In this document: one piece after another, positions 43,747-52,498 of the stretch
How the letters are laid out: every line of letters starts with the position of its first letter
Position numbering within the stretch: position 1 is the first letter of the stretch
Origin: an uncultured Bacteroidales bacterium
GTDB lineage: Bacteria > Bacteroidota > Bacteroidia > Bacteroidales > UBA932
NCBI GenBank assembly: GCA_934725575.1
Contig: CAKVCK010000001.1
Span: forward strand, 186,001-250,000
Direction of reading: 5' to 3'
DNA: 64,000 nucleotides
The notes under the pieces: generated by a model
What the model saw: the letters and a program-made list of their open reading frames with translations, nothing else
What the model was told of the DNA's origin: nothing
The model's database searches: none
Program-made: the position numbers and the translations under genes

Positions 43747-46728
43747 ATGGCAGAAATCAGACTAAATAAAATCATCAAGACTTACAACATCGGGCTTCAG
43801 AAACTTGTGGACTTTTTGGCCAGCAAGGGAGTTGAGGTCGAAGCCAATCCTAACGTGAAGATCTCGGAGGATCTTCTTCCGGCGATTGACAAGCAATTCG
43901 AGAAGGACAAGGCCAACAAGCAGGCTGCGGAAAAGATTGACATCAAACTCAACGAGATTCTGGAAAAGACATCCAGAAAGCAGCAGGAAAGCGCCAAAGA
44001 GGAAGAGGATGAACCGGTAAGGGAAACTGTCATCAAGACAACCATCTTCACTCCTGTCGAGCCTAAACCGGAACCTCAAGCCGCTGTTCATGAAGAGACG
44101 GAACCTGAGCGCGAAGAGGAAGTGGAGCCGATGGCTGAGCCAGAGCCACAGCCGGAACCACAACCTGAGCCACAGCCTGAGACCCAGGCGCCGGTCGAGG
44201 AGCAGGTAAAGGAACCGGAAACGAAACCCGAGGCAGAGCATGTCAAGGAGAGTCCGGTGATCGAGGAGCCTAAGCAGGAAGTCGTGGCCGAATCCAAGCC
44301 GGAGAAAAAGGTGGATAAACCCGTCAAGAACGTTACCCCTGAGCCGACAACCCCTGCTCCAGGGAAGGATGTCCGTGGCGGCGAGAGACCGCTGAGCAAG
44401 CACGAGAGGAAACTTGCGGCCAGACAGAGGGAGGAACAGGCGAAAGCCAGACACCAGCAGCAGGCACAACCTCAGGCTCAGGCACAACCTCAGGCTCAGG
44501 CACAACCTCAACAGCCTCAGGCCAAGGAGGAAAAGCCAGCGGAGCAAAGTTCCACCCCTGGGCTCAAAGTCTTGGGGAAGATTGACTTGTCCCAGTTCGA
44601 GCCTAAGAAGGGTAACAAGAAGAGAGAGAGAATAGCCAAGGGAAGCCAGAAGGTTGACGTGGCGAAGGAAGGCAAGCAGGCTGACAACAGTTCCCGCAAG
44701 GATAAGAACAAGAATGCCAAGCAGGCTCAGGAGCAGGGCAAGGGCGGCAAGAAGCGCAACCGTGGGACGGACCGCTTCAAGCCGGCCATGACCGAGGAGG
44801 AGCAGGAGGCGATGCAGAAGGAGATCCAGAAGCAGGTCAAGGAGACCTACGCCAGGATGAACGACAACAAGAAGAACAACTTCGGAGCCAAGTACAGAAA
44901 GGAGAAGAGGGAGCAGGCCGCGGCCAAGTCCCAGGAGGAGATGGCACAGGAGATAGCCGAGAAGAAGGTCCTCAAGGTCACCGAGTTCGTGACCGTGAAC
45001 GACCTCGCCACCCTTATGAACAACACTCCAGTCAACGAGGTCATCAAGGCTTGCATGGATCTGGGTCTTATGGTTTCCATCAACCAAAGGCTTGACGCAG
45101 AGGCGCTTGTGCTTGTCGCCGAGCAGTTCGGCTACAAGGTAGAGTTTGTGACCGCCGACCTCACCGAAGAGATCGAGGGAAGCAGCGAACAGGCTGACCG
45201 CGAGGAAGACCTTGTTCCGAGACCACCGATCATCACTGTGATGGGACACGTTGACCATGGTAAGACATCGTTGCTCGACTATATTCGTAAGTCAAACGTC
45301 ATCGCAGGAGAGGCGGGAGGTATCACCCAGCACATCGGTGCCTACAACGTGAAGCTTCCAGACGGCAGGAGGATCACCTTCCTTGACACCCCTGGACACG
45401 AGGCGTTCACCGCTATGCGTGCCCGTGGAGCCCAGCTCACCGACCTTGCGATCATCATCATCGCGGCCGATGACGCTGTGATGCCTCAGACAGTCGAGGC
45501 CATCAACCACGCCCAGGCGGCCGGTGTACCGATGGTGTTCGCCATCAACAAGATAGACAAGCCAGGCGCCCAGCCGGAAAGGATCTACCAGCAACTGGCA
45601 CAAATGAATATCCTAACTGAGGCATGGGGTGGGAAATACCAGTGTCAGGAAATCTCCGCGAAGAAGGGACTCAACGTCGACAAGCTTCTTGAGAAGGTTC
45701 TCCTTGAGACCGACCTTCTTGACCTCAAGGCCAACCCGAACAAGAACGGTGTCGGAGCGGTCATCGAGTCATCCCTTGACAAGGGACGTGGATATCTCGC
45801 CACGGTACTCGTGCAGGACGGAACACTCAAGACCGGAGACATGGTGCTGAGCGGCAGTTACTACGGCCGTGTGAAGGCCATGTTCAACGAACGTGGACAG
45901 AAAGTGAAAGAGGCCGGTCCTTCGACCCCTGTTTCAATCCTCGGTCTGAACGGAGCGCCGAGCGCCGGTGACAAGTTCAATGTGATGAGCGACGAGAAGG
46001 AGGCCAAGGCAATCGCCAACAAGCGTGAGCAGCTCCTGCGAATCCAGGGCATCAAGACTCAGAAGCACATGACCCTTGAGGAGATCGGACGACGGATCGC
46101 CATCGGCAACTTCAAGGAACTCAACGTCATCGTGAAGGGTGACGTGGACGGATCGGTGGAGGCTCTCTCAGATTCCCTCATCAAGCTCTCAACCGAGCAG
46201 GTTCGTGTCAATGTGATCCACAAGGCTGTGGGAGCGATCTCCGAGTCCGATGTGATCCTGGCCGAGGCTTCGGATGCGGTCATCATCGGATTCCAGGTAC
46301 GTCCTTCCACGGACGCAAGGAAACTGGCCGACGAGCAGGGAATCGAAATCCGTCTCTACTCCGTCATCTACGACGCCATCAACGATGTGAAGGACGGTAT
46401 CGAAGGTATGCTTGAGCCTATCAAGAAGGAGGAGATCACCGGAACGGCGGAGGTCAAGCAGACCTTCAAGATCTCGAAGGTCGGAACGATCGCCGGCTGT
46501 CTTGTCAGGGACGGTAAGATCGCTAAGACGGCGCAGTGCAGGCTTATCCGTGACGGTATCGTGGTTTACACCGGCGAGCTCGCCTCGCTCAAGAGGGGCA
46601 AGGACGACGTGAAGGAGGTTTCCGCCGGAATGGAGTGTGGTATCGGCATCGACAAGTTCAACGACCTGAAGGTCGGGGACAATATCGAGGCGTTCGTGAT
46701 CACAGAAATCAAGCAGACGCTTGATTAA
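43747..46728 (+). CDS. infB: Translation initiation factor IF-2
   Basis: A 993-residue GTPase that brings fMet-tRNA to the ribosome. A long N-terminal extension (about 1-410) contains an IF2-N helical start and low-complexity repeats of PEPQPEPQPEP and QAQPQAQAQPQ. A second IF2-N block lies near 420-480. The G domain starts at GHVDHGKT (residues 500-507); the G3 motif DTPGHE and G4 NKID are visible. The C-terminal domains follow. The ATG at 43747 is preferred over 43693, which overlaps nusA. It is the last gene of the operon and is followed by a strong terminator. Confidence 0.97.
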   Translation: MAEIRLNKIIKTYNIGLQKLVDFLASKGVEVEANPNVKISEDLLPAIDKQFEKDKANKQAAEKIDIKLNEILEKTSRKQQESAKEEEDEPVRETVIKTTIFTPVEPKPEPQAAVHEETEPEREEEVEPMAEPEPQPEPQPEPQPETQAPVEEQVKEPETKPEAEHVKESPVIEEPKQEVVAESKPEKKVDKPVKNVTPEPTTPAPGKDVRGGERPLSKHERKLAARQREEQAKARHQQQAQPQAQAQPQAQAQPQQPQAKEEKPAEQSSTPGLKVLGKIDLSQFEPKKGNKKRERIAKGSQKVDVAKEGKQADNSSRKDKNKNAKQAQEQGKGGKKRNRGTDRFKPAMTEEEQEAMQKEIQKQVKETYARMNDNKKNNFGAKYRKEKREQAAAKSQEEMAQEIAEKKVLKVTEFVTVNDLATLMNNTPVNEVIKACMDLGLMVSINQRLDAEALVLVAEQFGYKVEFVTADLTEEIEGSSEQADREEDLVPRPPIITVMGHVDHGKTSLLDYIRKSNVIAGEAGGITQHIGAYNVKLPDGRRITFLDTPGHEAFTAMRARGAQLTDLAIIIIAADDAVMPQTVEAINHAQAAGVPMVFAINKIDKPGAQPERIYQQLAQMNILTEAWGGKYQCQEISAKKGLNVDKLLEKVLLETDLLDLKANPNKNGVGAVIESSLDKGRGYLATVLVQDGTLKTGDMVLSGSYYGRVKAMFNERGQKVKEAGPSTPVSILGLNGAPSAGDKFNVMSDEKEAKAIANKREQLLRIQGIKTQKHMTLEEIGRRIAIGNFKELNVIVKGDVDGSVEALSDSLIKLSTEQVRVNVIHKAVGAISESDVILAEASDAVIIGFQVRPSTDARKLADEQGIEIRLYSVIYDAINDVKDGIEGMLEPIKKEEITGTAEVKQTFKISKVGTIAGCLVRDGKIAKTAQCRLIRDGIVVYTGELASLKRGKDDVKEVSAGMECGIGIDKFNDLKVGDNIEAFVITEIKQTLD

Positions 46729-46759
46729 AAAAAGGAGGCTAAAAAAGCCTCCTTTTTTT
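46727..46759 (+). terminator. Strong terminator after infB
   Basis: Inverted repeat AAAAAAAGGAGGC/GCCTCCTTTTTTT with a seven-base loop, starting inside the infB stop codon. It is symmetrical (A run and T run), so it can also stop transcripts from the other strand. Confidence 0.93.
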
Positions 46760-46780
46760 CAATCAAGCGCCCGTAAAATC

Positions 46781-46855
46781 AACCCCCAGCCCCTTCGGGA
46801 CAGCCCCGGTGGGGCACTGGGGAGCGGTCTCCCCAGACCCCTTGCGTCGCTACGC
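46781..46855. repeat. 75-bp GC-rich repeat, copy 1
   Basis: It starts AACCCCCAGCCCCTTCGG and is repeated at 46876 with one mismatch, spacing 95 bp. It contains CTGGGGAG-CGGT-CTCCCCAG, an eight-bp perfect hairpin, and GCCCC-GGT-GGGGC. There is no coding potential. It looks like a REP/MITE-type intergenic element. Confidence 0.85.
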
Positions 46856-46875
46856 GCTGCGCGCGCTTTTCATCC

Positions 46876-46950
46876 AACCCCCAGTCCCTTCGGGACAGCC
46901 CCGGTGGGGCACTGGGGAGCGGTCTCCCCAGACCCCTTGCGTCGCTACGC
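46876..46950. repeat. 75-bp GC-rich repeat, copy 2
   Basis: Second tandem copy of the element at 46781-46855, differing at one position (AGTCCC for AGCCCC). The two are separated by 20 bases rich in GC dinucleotides (GCTGCGCGCGC). Confidence 0.85.
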
Positions 46951-46972
46951 TCCGATTAACACGCTAGTTACC

Positions 46973-47797
46973 TTAAATACCATTTAAAAGGCGGTAGAGA
47001 TTGACTGTGCGGACAGCCTCGGCGACATCGTGGACGCGGAGGATGTCCGCGCCGTTTTGCAGGGCGATGAAGTCGGCGACCTGCGTTGCCGGAAGCGCCT
47101 CAGCTGGAGTGATGCCCAGAGGCCTGAACAAGAAACTCTTGCGGGACAGTCCCACAAGAATATCTTTACCAAACTCCTGAAGGACAGCCATTTCACGGAG
47201 CAGTTGCCAGTTCTGTTCCACCGTCTTAGCGAAACCGAAACCTGGATCCAGAATCCAGTCCTTCACCCCGTGCCGGTCCGCCTCGGCGGCGATCCCGACA
47301 AAGAACTCACGGACAGCCTCGGTGACATTGTCATAGTCAGTTAGCGTCTGCATATTCTTTGGAGTGCCACGTGTGTGCATGGCGATGTACGGCAGCTGAA
47401 GCTGTCCAAGCAGCCTCCACATGTCCTCACACCCACCGCTGACATCGTTCACTACGAAAGGGCCGACGATGTCGAACGCGCGGCTCACGACGGAAGGCCT
47501 GAAAGTGTCAATCGAAATCCTGACCTCAGGATGCTCAGATGCAAGAATATGCAAGGCCGGCTCAAGCCGTTTCCACTCCTCTTCCTCACTGATGGAGTCG
47601 GAGCCGGGGCGTGTCGAGCACGCTCCCAAGTCAAGGATGTCCGCTCCCGACTCAAGCATATTCACAATCCTGCCGCGGAAAAGTTCCTCATCGAAGGACC
47701 CGTCCGCCCGGAGGTTGCGGCTGCCTGCGAAAAAAGAGTCGTCGGTGAGGTTCACTATGCCCATCACCTGAATATTTCTGTCTGCCTTGTTTCCCAT
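46973..47797 (-). CDS. folP: Dihydropteroate synthase
   Basis: A 274-residue folate enzyme that joins p-aminobenzoate to the pterin pyrophosphate; the target of sulfonamides. Family blocks are MGIVNLTDDSFFAGSRN (loop 1), ADILDLGACSTRPGS (loop 2), ISIDTFRPSV, VNDVSGG, WILDPGFGFAKT and VGLSRKSF. The ATG at 47797 gives the usual start; a longer frame to 47896 overlaps the tmk promoter. The gene is transcribed toward the infB terminator and the GC-rich repeats. Confidence 0.95.
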   Translation of the reverse strand: MGNKADRNIQVMGIVNLTDDSFFAGSRNLRADGSFDEELFRGRIVNMLESGADILDLGACSTRPGSDSISEEEEWKRLEPALHILASEHPEVRISIDTFRPSVVSRAFDIVGPFVVNDVSGGCEDMWRLLGQLQLPYIAMHTRGTPKNMQTLTDYDNVTEAVREFFVGIAAEADRHGVKDWILDPGFGFAKTVEQNWQLLREMAVLQEFGKDILVGLSRKSFLFRPLGITPAEALPATQVADFIALQNGADILRVHDVAEAVRTVNLYRLLNGI

Positions 47798-47810
47798 AAT
47801 GACATTAATT

Positions 47811-47844
47811 TTGAACAAAAATAGACAAAAATTGAATATCTTTG
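47811..47844 (+). promoter_or_regulatory. Promoter of tmk
   Basis: TTG at 47811-47813, 23 bases, TATCTTTG at 47837-47844. It lies in the divergent gap with folP, for which TATTTTTG on the minus strand is a possible box. Confidence 0.55.
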
Positions 47845-47901
47845 CGATTCGGAAGAAGTTTTGAACATTGCTCAAGACCTCCATCGGAAAAATCAATCGT
47901 T

Positions 47902-48588
47902 ATGCTGGTCGTTCTGGAAGGTTTGGACGGAGCTGGGAAATCCACGCAAGTCAAGAAGTTGAAGGCGTATCTCGAAAAGATATGCCCGGAATTGGAATAC
48001 ATTCACTTTCCAAGATACGACGCGCCGGTCTATGGCGATCTGATCAGCCGGTTTCTGCGCGGAGACTTCGGGAACAACGAGACGGTTCACCCTCAACTGG
48101 TAGCCCTGCTGTTCGCCGAGGACAGGCACGGAGCGGCCCCGGAGATGAAGAAGACACTGGCGGAAGGCGGCACGGTACTGCTTGACAGATACGTTTATTC
48201 CAACATCGCCTACCAATGCGCCAAGCTGCACACCTCCGAGGAAAGAGAGAACTTGCGCGAATGGATCCTCAACACTGAATATGGCGACTTCGGCCTCCCG
48301 AAGCCAGACTTGAATATATTCCTGGACGTTCCCATCACATTCGTGGAAAGCAGGTTGGAGTCAGCGCGGACGGGGAAGGACAGGGAATATCTCCACGGCT
48401 CACAGGATATTCACGAATCAGACATAGAGTTCCAGAAGCAGGTCCGCTCGATCTACAGGCAGCAGGTCGCGCTTGATCCGGATTTCATCAGGATAGACTG
48501 CTCGGACGAGTTCGGGGAGATGCTGCCGCCGGACGGGATATTCGCAAAGGTAAAGAAAGTTATTGACGAACATATCGAAGCAAAATGA
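47902..48588 (+). CDS. tmk: Thymidylate kinase
   Basis: A 228-residue kinase that phosphorylates dTMP to dTDP. The P-loop GLDGAGKST is at residues 7-15, the DRYVYSNIAYQ block near 92-104, and a lid region near 145-165 with Arg and Lys residues (ESARTGKDRE). The ATG at 47902 was chosen to give the standard MLVVLEGLDG start; the longer frame from 47842 runs through the promoter. Its stop overlaps the start of the DoxX gene by four bases. Confidence 0.94.
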   Translation: MLVVLEGLDGAGKSTQVKKLKAYLEKICPELEYIHFPRYDAPVYGDLISRFLRGDFGNNETVHPQLVALLFAEDRHGAAPEMKKTLAEGGTVLLDRYVYSNIAYQCAKLHTSEERENLREWILNTEYGDFGLPKPDLNIFLDVPITFVESRLESARTGKDREYLHGSQDIHESDIEFQKQVRSIYRQQVALDPDFIRIDCSDEFGEMLPPDGIFAKVKKVIDEHIEAK

Positions 48589-49823
48589 ACAACGTTTTCC
48601 TCTTCAGGCTGAGAAGGCTGTGCGCTTTTTTGATTGGTGTGGTGTTCCTGCTCGCGGGAATATTCAAACTGCTTGATCCGGTAGGCGCGGGCCTTGTGAT
48701 GGAAGGGTACTTGAGATTCCTCCATCTTGCATTCCTGCTGCCAGCGGCGAAGGCATTCGCCGTGGTTTTCGCACTTGCGGAGGCCATCCTCGGAGCGGCG
48801 ATGATCAGTGGGGTCTGGAGAAAGCAGGTGGCGATCATCACCACTGCGATGATTGTCTTTTTCACCGTGCTGACGCTGTTTCTGGCCATATTCAATCCGG
48901 TAAGCTTGACTGACTGCGGCTGCTTCGGAGAGGTGATCCACCTGACCAACTTCCAGACGTTCCTTAAGAATCTGGTTCTGCTGGCATTGGCGATGACAGC
49001 GTTCCTGCCGTTCAAGAATTTCGGGAAGAACCGGAAGCGGAAATATGTCTCTTTCGGCATCGTGTCGGCCTCGATCCTTCTTTTTGCTGTCTATTCATTG
49101 ACATCTATCCCGATGGTGGACTACACCGCCTTCACTCCTGGCAGCGAATTGCTGGCGTCTGTTAGCAATGATGACGAGGAGGATGAAGCCTCCGGCAACT
49201 ACAAATCCACGATCATCTACGAGAAGAACGGCCAGGAAGGAGCCTTCGACCTCGATCATCTTCCGGATTCAACTTGGACATACGTCCGCACGGAGACAAT
49301 CCTGATCCACGGAGCGGACATCGAGGACAACAAGCCGGCGCTCTCGTTCACAGACTCATCAGGCAATTACCAAGACGAAAGGGCCACCTACGGCAATGTG
49401 CTTGCGGTTTCGGTCTATGACCCGGCCAAGACCAACGGATCTTTCTGGACAAGGATAGCCGATGCCCTTGACGGGGCGAAAGCCGCCGGGTTCACTCCCC
49501 TGCTGCTGATTTCCTCTACGAGGGAGCAGTTTGACAATATGTCCGTGATTGTACCGGATGTGCATTCCCGGCTGGCCGGATCGACATATTTCGCCGACAA
49601 GAAAGAGCTCGTCACCCTCAACCGCTCGAACGGTGGCGCGACTTGGTTCAACGATGGCCAGCTGATCCGGAAATATTCACACGGCCGCATCCCGTCGGAC
49701 GACACTCTGCTGGAGATGACCGGTGATGATCCGACCGAGGAGATGCTGCGCTCCAGCACAAAGAGCCGCCTCCGCTTCCAAGGGTTCGCACTATACGTAT
49801 TCGCGCTCCTGCTGATACTGTAA
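48585..49823 (+). CDS. DoxX-family membrane protein with periplasmic domain
   Basis: A 412-residue protein. Residues 1-150 form a four-helix DoxX/MauE-type membrane domain with the motif TDCGCFGEVI near residue 109, whose paired Cys suggest thiol redox chemistry. After a fifth membrane helix (about 157-175) comes a soluble region of about 200 residues, and the chain ends in another hydrophobic helix (FALYVFALLLIL). The function is not established; in Bacteroidota such genes often serve electron transfer or disulfide relay. It is coupled to tmk by an ATGA overlap. Confidence 0.82.
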   Translation: MNNVFLFRLRRLCAFLIGVVFLLAGIFKLLDPVGAGLVMEGYLRFLHLAFLLPAAKAFAVVFALAEAILGAAMISGVWRKQVAIITTAMIVFFTVLTLFLAIFNPVSLTDCGCFGEVIHLTNFQTFLKNLVLLALAMTAFLPFKNFGKNRKRKYVSFGIVSASILLFAVYSLTSIPMVDYTAFTPGSELLASVSNDDEEDEASGNYKSTIIYEKNGQEGAFDLDHLPDSTWTYVRTETILIHGADIEDNKPALSFTDSSGNYQDERATYGNVLAVSVYDPAKTNGSFWTRIADALDGAKAAGFTPLLLISSTREQFDNMSVIVPDVHSRLAGSTYFADKKELVTLNRSNGGATWFNDGQLIRKYSHGRIPSDDTLLEMTGDDPTEEMLRSSTKSRLRFQGFALYVFALLLIL

Positions 49824-49885
49824 CACCTTGAGTCAAAGAATCATACTTTCAAATTCCACATTGTCATAGGAAATCAACATTTGCC

Positions 49886-50005
49886 CTAAGCGAGACCGAG
49901 GATTGGTTGACCATATTTGTTGGCAGCCAAGTGTGCTCCGGCACGCAGGATGTCGGCGGAATGCCAAAGGTTATCTTTCAGATTCTTAAGTTCTGTGTCA
50001 GTCAT
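49886..50005 (-). pseudogene. hsdM N-terminal fragment (type I restriction methylase)
   Basis: Read on the minus strand from ATG 50005, 39 codons give a product with LKNLKDNLWHSADILRAGAH and then LAANKYGQPILGLA before a TAG. This matches the very start of type I restriction-modification methyltransferases (HsdM N-terminal domain, where the pattern continues as FLRYAD). No further methylase sequence follows, so this is a remnant or a truncated gene. It is flanked by other debris (49824-50140 has no intact gene). Confidence 0.65.
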
Positions 50006-50062
50006 TTGTCCGAATGTTGGTTCAGACTATAAATATACACAAATTTCTTCTTATTGATGAAA

Positions 50063-50097
50063 AATCCCCGAGACCGTTTGAATTGGCCTCGGGGATT
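50063..50097 (-). terminator. Terminator of the Arg/Gly-rich ORF
   Basis: AATCCCCGAGGCC and GGTCTCGGGGATT (minus strand) form a strong hairpin followed by TTTTTC. It lies about 45 bases after the stop at 50140. Confidence 0.75.
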
Positions 50098-50139
50098 CAT
50101 ATTCAATTGCCACCTCGTTTGATCGAGGTCGGATATTCA

Positions 50140-50535
50140 TTAAAAGAACTCCTCTGTGTTCTTGTCGAGGTTGTCGGAGTGGTCTTCGGTGTTGGCGTTG
50201 AAGTCGTTCTTCGGGCCGAAGTTCCTGTGGCCTCCGTTCCTGCGGTCGTCGCCACCTCTGCGGTCGAATCCGCCCCTGCGGTCATCGCCGCCGCGACGGT
50301 CGAAACCACCTCTTCTGTCATCGCCACCTCTACGGTCAAAGCCACGACGATCGTCACCGCCCCTGCGGTCGAAGCCTCCTCTGCGGTCACGGTCTCCGCC
50401 ACGGTCGTTGCCTCCGCGCCGTCCGAGGGGCCGGTCAATCACGGATCTCAGTCCGCTGCGGTTAAAAATGTAGAGGATGGAGAAAAGTCCCCCGAAAGGG
50501 TTGATGTTGTCAGATTTTAGTTGTATCTTCGCCAT
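50140..50535 (-). pseudogene. Chimeric ORF: IS1380-type transposase start plus RGG tail
   Basis: An intact 131-codon frame whose two halves do not belong together. Residues 1-40 (MAKIQLKSDNINPFGGLFSI, ending near VIDRPLG) resemble the N-terminus of IS1380-family transposases of Bacteroidota. From residue 41 it becomes an Arg/Gly/Asp-rich repeat (GGFDRRGGDDRR units) and ends in an acidic tail (DHSDNLDKNTEEFF), like the disordered end of an RNA-binding protein. No catalytic transposase domain and no RRM or helicase domain is present. The best reading is insertion of an IS into an RNA-binding-protein gene followed by deletion. It may still be expressed, and a terminator follows. Confidence 0.6.
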
Positions 50536-50600
50536 GTCAGTGCCCGCTTGTATGGTTGATTTAGCAAGTACTGATTTAGGTGAAATCTCTGACATTACCA

Positions 50601-50630
50601 AGCCTTGGTAAGGGTTTCTTTATCAAGGCT
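50601..50630. repeat. Inverted repeat upstream of chimeric ORF
   Basis: AGCCTTGGTAA/TTATCAAGGCT (one G-T pair) with an eight-base loop, followed on the plus strand by TTTCACTTTTT. It might be part of the old IS end or a terminator. Confidence 0.4.
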
Positions 50631-50642
50631 TTTCACTTTTTG

Positions 50643-50676
50643 GCAGACTATAGGTCTGCGGAATATAGGATATTTG
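50643..50676 (+). promoter_or_regulatory. Operator-like dyad and promoter of GH78 gene
   Basis: Palindrome GCAGAC-TATAG-GTCTGC (50643-50659) ten bases before GATATTTG (50669-50676), which is one mismatch from TAnnTTTG. The rhamnosidase ATG is at 50716. The dyad could be a regulator site. Confidence 0.4.
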
Positions 50677-50715
50677 TCCGAATGAAAATGACGATAATCA
50701 TTAGTTCATAACAAT

Positions 50716-52485
50716 ATGACAAAATTTCTTGCTATCCTTAATTCGGTAGCTCTTCTGCTATGCTCTGCAATTTTCCTGAATGCACAGGAGCGCGATTCTC
50801 GTACCAGGACATACATTTCACCTTCACGTGTCGTATGGCAGAGTGATGCCGGTGTTCGCCTCTCTGATGTTCTGCTCAAACCTGGTAACGGCCAGGCCTA
50901 CTGCAACAATGACACCCCGGAATCGTACTGCATCATGAAATCAGGTGACGGAGTGCATCCTGCAATCCTTCTCGACTTCGGAAAGGAATTGCATGGAGGA
51001 CTTCAGCTCGTCACCGGTCCAATCGTGGATCCTGTTCAAGTACGTGTACGCTATGGAGAATCAGCAAGCGAGGCGATGTCCGAAGTCGGCGGCAAGGGCG
51101 GTGCGACGAATGATCACTCCATACGGGACCAGATAGTTTTACTTCCGATGATGGGCACGGTGGAAATCGGTAATTCCGGATTCCGTTTCGTGCGCATTGA
51201 CCTCATTGACAATGACAGGGAACTGAAACTCAAGGAAGCAAGAGCCATTTCAATAATGCGTGACATTGAATATGTCGGTTCTTTCAGCAGCAGCGATGAT
51301 CGCCTGAACCGGATTTGGGAGACGGGAGCCTACACGGTGCATCTGTGTATGCAGAATTTCCTTATCGAGGGCATAAAGCGCGACAGGCTTGTATGGATGG
51401 GCGATTCCTATCCGATGGTCATGACGATTGCGACTGTCTTCGGAAACAATGAGGTGGTCCCCAGAACACTTGACTGGATGCGTGACATAACTCCTCTTCC
51501 AAAATGGATGAACGGGTTCTCTGCGACTTACTCGATATGGTGGATGCTTTGTTGTCATGACTGGTATCGCCACACCGGAAATCTGGACAATCTTCTTGAG
51601 TCCAGAGGATACATCACGGAGCTGTTGCGCTTGTTGATTTCCAAAATATCTTCTGATGGACGTGAAAACCTTAACGGGCCACGTTTCCTTGACTGGCCGA
51701 CTGAAGGCAACAAACAGGCAAAGGATGTAGGAATTCAGGCCCTGATGGTTCTTGCAATGCAGTGTGGGCAGGATTTTGGAACTATATTCAATGACCAGCA
51801 ACTCAAGAATGACTGTGCTGCAGCCGAGAAACTCCTCACTAAACCAGCAAACAAACTCTACGACGAGTTCCTCAAGTCCGATGTCGCTCCTGATGCGCCG
51901 GGGTCAAAGCAGGCTGCGGCGCTGATGACTCTCGCAGGTCTTACGAGTGCCAAGAACGCAGACAAGGATATCCTTTCCTACAATGGAGGCCATGGATTCT
52001 CGACTTTCTACGGATATATTATGCTTGAGGCAATGGCACGTGCAGGTGACTGGCAGGGTGCGCTCGACATCATCCGCAACTATTGGGGAGCGATGATTGA
52101 CCTCGGAGCGACGACATTCTGGGAAGATTTCAACCTTGACTGGCTTCCGAACGCGGCCGGCATTGACGAACTTGTCCCGGAAGGGAAAAAGGACATTCAC
52201 GGCGATTTTGGCGCATATTGCTACCTGGGTTTCCGTCACAGTCTGTGTCATGGCTGGGCATCCGGTCCGACAGCATGGATTAGCCATCATGTCCTCGGTA
52301 TCGAAATCCTCGAACCGGGTTGTGCCCAAGTCCGTATCACCCCGCATCTTGGTGACCTCGACTGGGCTGAAGGCTCGTTCCCGACGCCATACGGCCCAAT
52401 CAGAGTACGCCACGAAAGACAGTCTGACGGAAGTATCCACACGGAAGTCTCCGTCCCGGACGGTGTCGAAATTGTCGGCAAATAA
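50716..52485 (+). CDS. Exported GH78-type alpha-L-rhamnosidase
   Basis: A 589-residue glycosidase predicted to remove terminal alpha-L-rhamnose from plant glycans. It has a signal peptide to about residue 23, an N-terminal beta domain (about 30-185), and an (alpha/alpha)6 barrel (about 195-480) with the GH78 core motif: Glu218 in FLIEGIKRDRLVWMGD, then Arg222-Asp223-Arg224 and Trp227-x-x-Asp230. A C-terminal beta domain follows (EPGCAQVRITPHLGDLDWAE). It is the only gene of the locus on the plus strand and converges with the GH36 gene, leaving 13 bases between stops. Function as rhamnosidase is inferred from the family. Confidence 0.82.
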   Translation: MTKFLAILNSVALLLCSAIFLNAQERDSRTRTYISPSRVVWQSDAGVRLSDVLLKPGNGQAYCNNDTPESYCIMKSGDGVHPAILLDFGKELHGGLQLVTGPIVDPVQVRVRYGESASEAMSEVGGKGGATNDHSIRDQIVLLPMMGTVEIGNSGFRFVRIDLIDNDRELKLKEARAISIMRDIEYVGSFSSSDDRLNRIWETGAYTVHLCMQNFLIEGIKRDRLVWMGDSYPMVMTIATVFGNNEVVPRTLDWMRDITPLPKWMNGFSATYSIWWMLCCHDWYRHTGNLDNLLESRGYITELLRLLISKISSDGRENLNGPRFLDWPTEGNKQAKDVGIQALMVLAMQCGQDFGTIFNDQQLKNDCAAAEKLLTKPANKLYDEFLKSDVAPDAPGSKQAAALMTLAGLTSAKNADKDILSYNGGHGFSTFYGYIMLEAMARAGDWQGALDIIRNYWGAMIDLGATTFWEDFNLDWLPNAAGIDELVPEGKKDIHGDFGAYCYLGFRHSLCHGWASGPTAWISHHVLGIEILEPGCAQVRITPHLGDLDWAEGSFPTPYGPIRVRHERQSDGSIHTEVSVPDGVEIVGK

Positions 52486-52498
52486 AATTGTTGATTGC

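Noticed and set aside
43762..45258. 498-codon open frame on the minus strand inside infB
   Set aside because: It is a shadow of the repetitive, GC-rich infB coding strand; the Leu/Arg-rich product has no domain and infB is certain.
50220..50420. CRISPR-like regular repeats
   Set aside because: The periodicity comes from GGFDRRGGDD codons in one reading frame; there are no unique spacers.
50014..50520. Plus-strand 168-codon frame rich in Val, Ala and Ser
   Set aside because: It mirrors the RGG repeats of the minus-strand ORF and runs across that ORF's terminator; the composition is an artefact of the repeats.
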